Origin: JBLHOS01 sp047623825
GTDB taxonomy: Bacteria > Pseudomonadota > Alphaproteobacteria > Rhodobacterales > Rhodobacteraceae
NCBI GenBank assembly: GCA_047623825.1
Contig: JBLHOS010000097.1
Coordinates: 1 to 10,073 of the forward strand
DNA: 10,073 bases
Direction of reading: 5' to 3'
The position numbers and the translations under genes are program-made. Each line of letters begins with the position of its first letter. Position 1 is the first letter of the stretch. Positions 1 through 5,994 of this stretch are shown in pieces. The notes under the pieces are model-generated. The model did not search any database. It was not told the origin of the DNA and saw only the letters and a list, made by a program, of their open reading frames with translations.

Positions 1-28
1 ATGGATATGTTGTCTAGACTACCCAGCG

Positions 29-54
29 CCCGCGCCTGTGATTTCAGGGGCGGG
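29..54. terminator. weak hairpin downstream of alpA-like gene
   Basis: Positions 29-38 and 45-54 form an inverted repeat of 10 bases per arm with one mismatch, around a 6-base loop. It lies just past the stop of the minus-strand AlpA-like gene and could end its transcript. There is no T run on the minus-strand side, so this is a possible hairpin and not a textbook intrinsic terminator. Confidence 0.2.
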
Positions 55-61
55 TGTTGTT

Positions 62-256
62 CTAGGTGGTCATGCGGCCCGCTGTGGGTCGTGTCGCCAA
101 CCATGCTTCGACGGCGCTCTGCGGCCAAGCGACCGCGCGTTTGCCAATACGGATGGGACGGGGAAACTCGCCCGCGTCAATCATAGCATAAAGACTGCTT
201 CTGCTCAGTCCCGTTGCCGCTTCAACTGCAGGGCGGCGTAGGTGGTGTTCTGCCAT
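62..256 (-). CDS. AlpA-family phage/island transcriptional regulator
   Basis: A 64-residue protein that resembles the AlpA / MerR-like small HTH family. These proteins are encoded by P4-type prophages and genomic islands, where they control integrase or excision genes. The helix-turn-helix is visible as RRPAVEAATGLSRSSLYAMI (about residues 7-26), followed by the family's wing region GEFPRPIRIGKRAVAW and the end SAVEAWLATR. Length matches the family (60-75 residues). The ATG at 256-254 is preceded by AAGGA about 9 bases upstream on the minus strand, which supports this start. It reads in the same direction as the broken integrase at 675-1898, and the pair is typical of one integrated element. 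The reading frame is intact, so this may be the only working protein left from the element. The family call is by recognition of the motif pattern; targets and activity are inferred. Confidence 0.8.
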   Translation of the reverse strand: MAEHHLRRPAVEAATGLSRSSLYAMIDAGEFPRPIRIGKRAVAWPQSAVEAWLATRPTAGRMTT

Positions 257-340
257 ATCAGGTTCCTTCTGAGTTTATAGATACGGCTTCGAAGTATAGG
301 AGCGATTCGGGTAATTGATACAAGTTGCAGCGCCGGCTTT

Positions 341-649
341 TCACTTTTGGAAAGATGGCGATTTGATCGTTAGTTCCATCGCCCTGAGGCCAACTTCGTG
401 AACTTCATCTTGTCCTGCCTTCCGACGAACTGCATTCCTGTGGGAAATTAGCCCGTTCAGCTCCCTAGCCATTTTGCGATAGTTTAGCCTGCCCGACTAG
501 AACCGAAACTGAGCCAGATCCCATCGCTCAATATAGAGAATTGCTAAGTCGACACGCTCCATCGACCGATAGATCAATTGATAGATCGTAAGCGTCGGGT
601 GACCTTCGGCCAAATATGAAAGGGCAAAGACATCTTCCAAATCACTCAT
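341..649 (-). pseudogene. small interrupted reading frame between integrase and alpA-like gene
   Basis: I do not recognise this product. On the minus strand an ATG at 649-647 opens 50 codons that read MSDLEDVFALSYLAEGHP at the start, then meet TAG at 499-497. The same frame continues open for 51 more codons (including RKMARELNGLISHRNAVRRK) to a TGA at 343-341. Read through, it would be about a 102-codon gene with one nonsense codon; alternatively it is a 50-residue ORF followed by chance open frame. It starts 26 bases after the stop of the decayed integrase and runs the same way, so it would be element cargo. No clear ribosome binding site is seen. The composition (charged, few rare residues) looks coding-like, but that is a weak argument. 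The rest of the 257-674 gap shows nothing else I can support. Confidence 0.3.
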
Positions 650-674
650 CTTGACCCAATACGGGTTTATTAGG

Positions 675-1898
675 TCAAAGTCGGACGATATTTTGATCGT
701 CCAAACCGACCGTCAAAATAAAGCCTACCCAACGCGCAATCAATTTCTCTCGCCTCTCAAGAAAATCCAAAGGCGCGTGCTCCGCCTCTGTCTTGTCTTT
801 AACCGCATGCGCCAATGCCGCCTCGGCGACATCGCTGGGCGTGTTGGTGTGCCGCGGTGTCCACGTCTTGAATGACGTCCGAAAGCCGTGGACGTCAACG
901 TCATAACCAAGACCTTTGACCAACTTCGATAGCGTCATGTCCGACGATGGTTTGCCTGTGACGCTTGGGAATACCAATCAAGTTCCATCGCCTGGCGCCT
1001 TGGCCCCTTTCAACACTTCGACAGCGCGGCCTGACAGGGGGATGCGGTGTTCTTTGCTGGCTTTCATGCGGTGGGCGGGGATGGTCCATTCTGCCTTTGC
1101 TAAATCAATTTCTGACCATTGGGCCAAGCGCACCTCGCCAGACCGACACGCGGTCAAAACAGTGAGCTCAAGTGCAAGTTTGGTTGCATTGAGCGCACGA
1201 GAGCCGCGAACGGCAACCAGACAGCCTGAAACCTCGTTGTATGGTAGAGACTTTCGGTGCTTCACTGGTTGTTTTTGTTTGGGCAATGCTTGGGAAATCG
1301 CCTCCGCTGGATTGTCCTGTCTCCAGCCGTTCGCAACAGCCCACTTCATGACCATACCGATGCGCTGGCGAACCCGTTTGGCAGTTTCGGGCTTTTCAAG
1401 CCAGATTGGTTGCAACGCGGCCAGCACGTCCGCCGTTGTGACCTCTGACACCTTGAGTCTGCCCATGCGGGGGAAGGTGTAGGTTTCTAAAGTAGATAGG
1501 AACTGAGCAGCGTGTTTTTTGTTGCGCCAGGTCGGTTCATGGATTTTGTGTACTTTGCGAGACGCTTCCTCAAACGTCAGCAGCGCCTCTGAGGTGCGTT
1601 TGGCCTGTAGCGGGTCACCACCAGCGCGCGCAAGCTTGCGGTTCTGCAACGCCGTTTCACGCGCTTCTGCTAGGCTCACAAGCGATGCGCTGCCCAATCC
1701 AATCTCGGTTCGCTTGCCTCGAACAACAATTCGTTGCACCCAACACTTTGCACCTGAAGCAACCACTTTGAGAAACAGGCCGTGACCGTCGCTGTATTTG
1801 CCGGGTGTGGTCGCTGCGCGGACGAATTCTGCCGAAAGTGCCTTGTTGGGGTACTTGTTCGGTTCGGCCCGTTCGATTTTCTCGTTTTCATCCTCCAT
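675..1898 (-). pseudogene. P4-type tyrosine integrase, broken by in-frame TGA and lacking the catalytic tyrosine
   Basis: A tyrosine recombinase of the P4 integrase type (N-terminal DUF4102 domain, then SAM-like and catalytic domains), which would insert and excise the host island. From ATG at 1898 the N-terminal domain is at about residues 20-100 (LSAEFVRAATTPGKYSDGHG). The first catalytic Arg is R252 (TACRSGEVRLAQW), the Lys is K279 (RMKASKEHRIPL), the box II HxxR is H337-R340 (VHGFRTSFKTW) and the second His is H364 (ALAH). Codon 307 (980-978) is TGA where relatives have Gly in GDGTGLVFPS; the frame is unchanged afterwards, so this is a point nonsense mutation. The nucleophile position, normally Tyr in a pattern like AYxRxDxxERR, is His374 (CAC, 779-777) in EAEHAPLDFLERR. 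Both lesions predict loss of recombination. The frame ends at 675 with a total of about 407 codons, normal for the family. No obvious Shine-Dalgarno precedes the ATG. Confidence 0.9.
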
Positions 1899-2074
1899 TT
1901 ACATCTGGAATATGGGGGATAGCGCTGAAACAGTTGAGAGGCTATTTGAACATAACATGCAGTTATTTCAGACTTTTTTGGAATTGGCTAGAACTGGGAT
2001 AAGCAAACTTCGCCTCTGCCACTACCCCGTGACTTCGGTCAGTAAAATCAGATGATTGACGACTTATGCCACAG

Positions 2075-2094
2075 GGTTTTGTTGCACAAACCGC
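2075..2094 (+). repeat. left terminal inverted repeat of IS5-family element
   Basis: The 20 bases starting GGTTTTGTTGCACAAA match the reverse complement of 2828-2809 at 17 of 20 positions. The GG(C/T)TTTGTTG start is typical of IS5-family, IS903-group ends. The flanking bases (ending ATGCCACAG) do not repeat on the other side, so no target duplication is visible. Confidence 0.85.
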
Positions 2095-2138
2095 CTGAGG
2101 GGATCCATGTGGTCAATCCAGTGTTGTAGCTCGCAGTC

Positions 2139-2774
2139 ATGAGCAACTGGACATCATGGACCTACAAGACCAAGAGCTAGTCAAATTATAATTGAGCCTT
2201 AAAGTAACCCGGTTCTCTTTCGTTCTGGTTTGAGACTGAGATGGCGTAGGATGCTGAGCATTCGGGTAAGCCGGGACGACAGCAAGCCGATAGCGATGCG
2301 GCCATATAAGCCTGTCTCACTATCAATGTGCTGTTCGGTTTGCCTTTGAGGCAGACGGCCGGGTTTGTCGAAAGCCTGCTGAAACTAGTCGGGTTGGACT
2401 GGGCTGTGCCGGACTACGGCACGTTGTGACGTCATAAAAGGACGATGCCAGTCACCATCCCTTATCGTGACTCAGCAGGACCATTATACTTTCCGCTGAA
2501 CAGACCCGGCATCAAAGCGAAGTGCGAAGGTGAATGGAACGCTTACAAACATGGGGGCTCCAAACGCCGCCTCTGGCGCAAGATATATATTGGGATCGAC
2601 CAAGAAACACTGCACGTAGGGGCAATTGAGACGCAGAAGCATAGTATTAAACTTACAGGTCAGCGCCTGTGCGCACGAGGCTTCGATCGGCAGGTTGCTA
2701 AGATACAAATGCGCGCTGCAATTCTAAATGGCTTCACCGCGCTTGGCATTCCCAAGATTGTGGCTGTAGGATAA
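2139..2774 (+). pseudogene. IS5-family transposase remnant with six stops and an internal deletion
   Basis: Read in one frame from ATG at 2139 the product follows an IS5/IS903 transposase closely: PGSLSFWF, DAEHSGKPGRQ, LRQTAGFVESLLKLVGLDWA, then GEWNAYKHGGSKRRLWRKI. Six in-frame stops interrupt it, at 2178, 2193, 2205, 2247, 2307 and 2427. Between 2445 and 2774 the frame is open. The first catalytic Asp, expected in a DSTGIK context, is replaced (NRPGIK). After HVGA (about 2624) the sequence jumps directly to IETQKHSIKLTGQRL, the region of the catalytic Glu with the E-x6-K spacing retained. About 90 residues with the second Asp and the Y-R of the signature are missing, and the reading frame is kept across the junction. 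The family call rests on motif recognition; the deletion length is estimated from the usual family layout. Confidence 0.88.
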
Positions 2775-2808
2775 GCGCGTCCGGGATACGGGGAAGCCCG
2801 ATCTTAAA

Positions 2809-2828
2809 CCGATTTGTGCAACAAAGCC
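2809..2828 (-). repeat. right terminal inverted repeat of IS5-family element
   Basis: Reverse complement begins GGCTTTGTTGCACAAATCGG, the mate of 2075-2094 (17 of 20 identical). It marks the right edge of the element. Confidence 0.85.
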
Positions 2829-2893
2829 GGTACAGCCCTAAACGTCGGTCTGACATCCTTTTTGCAAGACAGCTTGCCACAGAAAGCCCACCC

Positions 2894-3334
2894 ATGACGC
2901 ATCTAGTCACGATTCTGAACGGCCCAAACCTCAACCTACTGGGCCAGCGCCAGCCAGAGATATACGGCCATGCAACCCTTGCTGACGTGGCCCAAAGCTG
3001 CGCGACACTGGGCGAAACCCTTGGCCTGACGACAGAATTGAAGCAGAGCAATCACGAGGGTCAAATCATTGATTGGATCCATGAGGCGCGCGACAGCTCT
3101 GCTGGGATCATCATCAACCCTGCAGCTCTCACCCATACATCGATCGCAATACTCGACGCGCTCAACATGTTTGAGGGCCCCGTTCTGGAGGTCCATATCT
3201 CGAACGTCCACAAGCGTGAAAATTTCCGCCATCACTCGTATGTCTCGCTCCGGGCCGACGGCGTAATTGCCGGGTTCGGGGTTGAGGGGTATGCATTGGC
3301 GCTGCGCCGCATGGCCACACTGGTCAATGTATGA
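2894..3334 (+). CDS. aroQ: type II 3-dehydroquinate dehydratase
   Basis: Cytoplasmic enzyme of the shikimate pathway that dehydrates 3-dehydroquinate to 3-dehydroshikimate. The 146-residue length is normal for the small dodecameric type II family. Family motifs are all present: ILNGPNLNLLGQR with R19, PEIYG with the lid tyrosine Y24, IIINPAALTHTS with N75 and H81, EVHISN with H101, and R108/R112 in HKRENFRHHS. These positions match the numbering of the Mycobacterium tuberculosis enzyme residues I recall, so it should be active. The start is placed at 2894 because MTHLVTILNG is the normal family N-terminus; the open frame extends to 2816 but that part overlaps the IS end. A purine-rich AGAAAG lies about 8 bases upstream. 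The IS right end is 65 bp away, so any native upstream promoter may have been replaced. In many proteobacteria aroQ precedes accB-accC; here it does not. Confidence 0.95.
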   Translation: MTHLVTILNGPNLNLLGQRQPEIYGHATLADVAQSCATLGETLGLTTELKQSNHEGQIIDWIHEARDSSAGIIINPAALTHTSIAILDALNMFEGPVLEVHISNVHKRENFRHHSYVSLRADGVIAGFGVEGYALALRRMATLVNV

Positions 3335-3513
3335 CGTCTGCGATTTCTGGGGTGGCTCAGGTCTGGTCGGCTGACCAACCAAGAGAGGACCGAGACCTAA
3401 TTCAGGCAATCGCGATATCCGCCATAGACGCGCAAATAGTAGCTTTATAAGGGGCACATGCGCAGGCATGGCCCGCCAAATCCCACGCCACGATCCCTAA
3501 AAGGACATTTCGG

Positions 3514-4278
3514 ATGAAGAACCCAACCAATATATTCAAGGCCGCGCTAAAATCAGGCAAGCACCAACTGGGCATCTGGAATTCCATCGGCGGGCCAACT
3601 GTGGTTGAGCATCTGGCTGCCTGCGGATTTGACTGGGTCTTGATCGACACAGAACACGCCCCGGCCGACGTGGCCGATGTGCTTCCTGCATTGCAGGCAA
3701 TTGCAGGCTACCCCGATGTCACTGCAGTTGTGCGCCCTGCGTCCAACGACGCTGTCTTGATCAAACGTATCCTCGATTTCGGGGCCCAAACGCTTTTGAT
3801 CCCCTATGTCCAATCTGTCGGGGAAGCCGAGGCCGCGGTCGCGGCCATTCGCTACGCTCCACGCGGTATCCGCGGATTTGCGGGCATGACACGGGCCAGC
3901 CGGTTCGGCCAAGTCGAAGACTATGGCAAACGAGCCGAGGAGGAACTGTGCCTGCTGATACAAGTCGAAACCCAGCTAGCTTTGGACCAGATCGAAGAGA
4001 TCGCCACCGTTGACGGGGTCGACGGCATCTTTATCGGACCCGCTGATCTGGCCGCCAGCATGGGTCATCCGGGGAACATGACACATCCAGATGTGGTCAA
4101 CGCCATCGAGGATGCCTTTGCGCGGCTTGCAAAAGTAAACGTACCGTCCGGCATATTGTCGCTGGATCTTGCATTTTCCAAGCATTGCATTGCCCTTGGC
4201 ACAGCATTCACAGCGGTCGACATGGACTTGGCGCTGCTGGACCGGGGTGCACGCGCCATAAAAAAAGAATTCGACTAA
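3514..4278 (+). CDS. HpcH/HpaI-family class II (metal-dependent) pyruvate aldolase
   Basis: A 254-residue TIM-barrel aldolase of the HpcH/HpaI family, which reversibly cleaves 4-hydroxy-2-oxo acids to pyruvate (or a related ketoacid) and an aldehyde with a divalent metal. Active-site residues known from E. coli HpaI are all in place: D45, E47 and H48 in LIDTEHAP, R74 in VVRPAS, Q150 and E152 in LIQVET (Glu binds metal), and D178 in FIGPADLAAS. The segment GIRGFAGMTRASRFG corresponds to the family's RGxxxxxRASR loop. Length is typical. The ATG at 3514 has AAGGA about 9 bases upstream. It follows aroQ by 179 bp in the same direction, with no shared-operon overlap. Substrate cannot be told from sequence: a homoprotocatechuate-pathway substrate, 2-keto-3-deoxy sugar acids or another hydroxyketoacid are all possible. 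I see no other genes of such a pathway here. Confidence 0.9.
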   Translation: MKNPTNIFKAALKSGKHQLGIWNSIGGPTVVEHLAACGFDWVLIDTEHAPADVADVLPALQAIAGYPDVTAVVRPASNDAVLIKRILDFGAQTLLIPYVQSVGEAEAAVAAIRYAPRGIRGFAGMTRASRFGQVEDYGKRAEEELCLLIQVETQLALDQIEEIATVDGVDGIFIGPADLAASMGHPGNMTHPDVVNAIEDAFARLAKVNVPSGILSLDLAFSKHCIALGTAFTAVDMDLALLDRGARAIKKEFD

Positions 4279-4392
4279 GATCCGCACTCGATCTTTGGAA
4301 CGATTCTGCGCGGTCCGCTAAAACGCGATTCCCATCGATTATTTCACCTTTTCCATCGATTTCTCACGCCCCTGAGATCAACTTTCACGCAA

Positions 4393-4423
4393 TTGAGAGG
4401 TTGGTGCATAGTGGCGTTATAAT
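4393..4423 (+). promoter_or_regulatory. candidate sigma-70-type promoter for the exported-protein gene
   Basis: TTGAGA at 4393-4398 and a perfect TATAAT at 4418-4423 are separated by 19 bases, slightly more than the best spacing. It would start transcription near 4430 and give a leader of about 160 bases before the ATG at 4592. In an alphaproteobacterium a consensus TATAAT is uncommon enough to note, but one match by eye is weak evidence. Confidence 0.35.
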
Positions 4424-4424
4424 C

Positions 4425-4438
4425 TGTGCATATGCGCA
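4425..4438. promoter_or_regulatory. imperfect 14-bp palindrome over the predicted transcription start
   Basis: TGTGCATATGCGCA reads the same on both strands apart from one symmetrical pair (positions 3 and 12). It sits directly after the candidate -10 element, where a repressor operator could act. No regulator is identified, so the role is a guess. Confidence 0.2.
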
Positions 4439-4591
4439 CCATGTCACAGTATTTCTCACGGCTAAGTGTATTGAAACTAGGCGGATGAGGGCGCATCTCT
4501 AGCGCATCGGACGGCACACACCGCTGTCCATATCAACAACGCACCACACCGGCTGAACCCAGCCATATACACATAAAGCTAGGAAAACATT

Positions 4592-4924
4592 ATGAAATCC
4601 ATCGTTCTGGCATCCGCCTTGTTCGCCGCAATCGCAGCCCCAGCCTTGGCAGCAGGCAACGTCACTGGCTATGCGGCGTTTGCCCAAGCGCAGTTCAACC
4701 AATCCTATGACAGCGTGTCCGACATCCGCCCGATCCCAACTGGCGATCAAGGTGTGACAGCCTCCAGCAGCAACACCGACATCGCGTTCGCTGTCGCACA
4801 ATTCAACGCATCCGCTGATGGTGCAGGCGATCTGCGCGGCCTTGGCACGGTGTTTTCAGGTGAGGTCGCCTACGGCGCCGAGATCTTTGAGGCCCTGCGT
4901 CTTGAGAGCCTTGAAGACGAGTGA
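4592..4924 (+). CDS. small exported protein with an internal repeat, unknown function
   Basis: A 110-residue protein of unknown role. Residues 1-20 form a classic signal peptide: Lys at 3, a hydrophobic core (IVLASALFAAIAA) and an ALA cleavage site before AGN. The mature part is about 90 residues, poor in Lys and Cys-free, and ends in an acidic tail (LESLEDE). Two stretches look duplicated: residues 29-46 (AFAQAQFNQSYDSVSDIR) and 65-82 (AFAVAQFNASADGAGDLR) agree at 11 of 18 positions with no gap. The start has a good ribosome binding site (AGGAAAAC) and the gene is followed by a strong terminator, so it looks like a monocistronic, well-expressed gene. The periplasm or cell surface is the likely location. 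It lies next to decayed curlin-like genes but reads the other way and lacks the Q-x-G-x2-N curlin pattern, so a link is only positional. Confidence 0.8.
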   Translation: MKSIVLASALFAAIAAPALAAGNVTGYAAFAQAQFNQSYDSVSDIRPIPTGDQGVTASSSNTDIAFAVAQFNASADGAGDLRGLGTVFSGEVAYGAEIFEALRLESLEDE

Positions 4925-4970
4925 TCTGACTGGGCAGTCTCCTCTCCCTGCCCTCTTTGATCTCAAGACC

Positions 4971-5010
4971 GGCCCGTCCCTAAACCAAGGGATGGGCCGA
5001 TTTGCATTTT
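4971..5010 (+). terminator. strong intrinsic terminator after the exported-protein gene
   Basis: Arms 4971-4981 (GGCCCGTCCCT) and 4988-4998 (AGGGATGGGCC) pair over 11 bases, with one G-U pair, around a 6-base loop. A T-rich run (TTTGCATTTT, 5001-5010) follows. It lies 46 bases after the stop codon of the 110-residue exported-protein gene. Confidence 0.85.
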
Positions 5011-5058
5011 AAAGGCCAGCACCAGTCCACCGATCAAAAACAGACAACGCAGGACAGG

Positions 5059-5315
5059 TCAATTCCATGTCCCCCCAATCTGTCCCGTCGTCAGAGCGCA
5101 GACGGTGTTTGCAGTATTGGTGCCAGTCAATGTCCCTCCTTGGTAAGATACGAGCTATAGCTTCTGGCCATCCGGCTTACAGACCAGACTACGCCGCTCA
5201 ATTCGACACCCTGATCTGCCGCCCGTTCTTTGATCATGCAGTTGACGTCAGTCATGGTCCGTGAATCCCATGGGGGAAGAACCAGTGCTGCGGCACATGG
5301 AACGAACAATGCCAT
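5059..5315 (-). pseudogene. decayed csgH-like curli chaperone gene
   Basis: On the minus strand ATG at 5315-5313 opens a signal-like N-terminus (MALFVPCAAALVLPP), then VNCMIKERAADQGVELSGVV and a segment ending SYSSYLTKEGH before TGA at 5129-5127. In the +1 frame, immediately at that point, the sequence continues as GTLTGTNTANTVCALTTGQI, ending at TGA 5061-5059. Joined, this recalls the Ig-like CsgH chaperones of alphaproteobacterial curli systems: a Cys near the mature start, a strand like GVxLxGVV, an SYxxxLxK strand, a T/S-G-T-N turn, then an A-GQ strand. The usual C-terminal strands (a TWNGQxxxC-like end) are absent, so the gene appears frameshifted and truncated. Only about 85 codons are recognisable. 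It lies just downstream of a decayed curlin-like gene on the same strand, which raises confidence. The match is from memory of the family pattern and not from an alignment. Confidence 0.42.
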
Positions 5316-5391
5316 GCCTCGATCTTGAGACCGGCAAATAATATTTTGAATGATCCGCATCCGTCGCTTGGCAGCCAGACGTGACTGGCGT

Positions 5392-5610
5392 TCAGGTCAG
5401 TGTGCGCACTTCGCCTCGAACCGTGCCGAACAGAGATGAAGCCGATGAAGGCACCAAACCGACCAGTAATTGCAGTATTGTGATCACCTGCTTGGAATGT
5501 GCCTTGGGCGTTGCCGATACCAAGCTGGTCAGCGATTGACAGGTTACCAGCAGATGCCACACCTGCGGCCCGTGCAAAATTTCGGGGGAAGAGATGATGA
5601 ACTTCTTCAT
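5392..5610 (-). pseudogene. frameshifted curlin-like (CsgA/CsgB-type) subunit gene
   Basis: ATG at 5610-5608 has an excellent ribosome binding site (GGAGGG, about 10 bases upstream on the minus strand) and begins MKKFIIS, a normal signal-peptide start. The frame then becomes nonsense. In the frame one base back it continues as ARAAGVASAGNLSIADQLG and on through about 5453. This part has two curlin-type units with exact Q-x-G-x2-N spacing, QLGIGN and QAGDHN, the second followed by TA. The switch can be explained by loss of one base in the run of five C at 5588-5584 or by a nearby indel in the signal peptide. The 3' end is unclear: the first frame stops at 5392, the curlin frame runs on without curlin character. 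The intact protein would have been a small secreted amyloid-fibre subunit or nucleator. With only two repeat units it is shorter than the usual five of CsgA. Confidence 0.5.
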
Positions 5611-5628
5611 TGAAATAATTCCCTCCAG

Positions 5629-5991
5629 AGGTAGAAATTATGCTGGCGAAATGTGCCGACATAAGAACCATATCCACGGCTGTTGGCGCCGGGTCTCCGC
5701 TCAAGCATACCCAACCAATTAGAGATTCTTGGACTTTTGGGATCAAACGCGTAGTGGATCAAATGCGCTGCACCGCACCCATATGTCCGATGTCTTCCCA
5801 GCCGAACAAGTTTCCCACGCATTTGGTAAAATGCGGCCATCCGCACTGGCTTTGAAATAGGCGGCAACACCTATCATCTACAAAAATATGGCAACATGAC
5901 CCAAAGGTTGTTTCATCTCTGCTAGATCCGCACGCGCCCGGTTGCCAATGATCCACTCCGCTGGCAGGCTCCTCAGGGAGAAATACCCAAA
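5629..5991. other. 363-bp stretch without a recognisable gene
   Basis: This lies between the decayed curlin-like gene and pssD. Both strands carry short open frames (for example minus-strand 5607-5870 and plus-strand 5640-5855) whose products I do not recognise and which have no signal peptide, motif or good ribosome binding site. It may hold the promoter region of the curlin-like gene or more decayed sequence. Near the right edge GGGAG (5976-5980) is the likely ribosome binding site of pssD. Confidence 0.4.
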
Positions 5992-5994
5992 TTG

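Larger units (their letters stand above)
2075..2828 (+). mobile_element. IS5-family (probably IS903-group) insertion sequence, internally deleted and decayed
   Basis: The element is bounded by two well-kept terminal inverted repeats and contains one transposase pseudogene at 2139-2774. At 754 bp it is short for the group, whose members are usually a little over 1 kb. The missing length (roughly 280-290 bp) agrees with the internal deletion seen in the transposase. It cannot move by itself, but with both ends largely conserved it could in principle be acted on by a related transposase elsewhere in the genome. No target-site duplication is visible, which points to an old insertion or to rearrangement at one flank. 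The right end lies 65 bp before the aroQ start codon. Confidence 0.88.
4279..4591. other. 313-bp intergenic region upstream of the exported-protein gene
   Basis: No convincing gene on either strand. It contains the promoter-like sequence and palindrome listed separately. The part closest to the next gene ends in AGGAAAAC, a good ribosome binding site 9-10 bases before the ATG at 4592. No clear intrinsic terminator for the aldolase gene is visible. Confidence 0.5.

Noticed and set aside
916..1482. 188-codon open frame on the plus strand
   Set aside because: Antisense shadow of the integrase pseudogene, which has clear domains and catalytic motifs on the minus strand.
341..1898. Recoding of TGA and TAG (readthrough or altered code) to explain in-frame stops in the element genes
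   Set aside because: Both codons serve as ordinary stops for intact genes in this window (TGA in aroQ, pssD, pssE; TAG in the AlpA-like gene), the integrase has also lost its catalytic Tyr, and decay is simpler.
1980..2035. A stretch like a tRNA 3' end (TTCGCCTCTGCCACTA) near the integrase start, as a possible attachment site
   Set aside because: I could not fold a cloverleaf upstream of it, it lacks a proper T-loop, and its orientation is wrong for an island lying to the left. No matching second copy was seen at the other side.
2066..2837. Target-site duplication of the IS5-family element
   Set aside because: The 9 bases on the left (ATGCCACAG) and right (GGTACAGCC) do not match, and no 3-base repeat is convincing.
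2936..3469. 177-codon open frame on the minus strand
   Set aside because: Antisense of aroQ; the product has no recognisable motif, while aroQ has every active-site residue.
5640..5855. 71-codon plus-strand open frame as a gene
   Set aside because: No ribosome binding site, no motif, and composition like random open frame; it lies in a decayed region.
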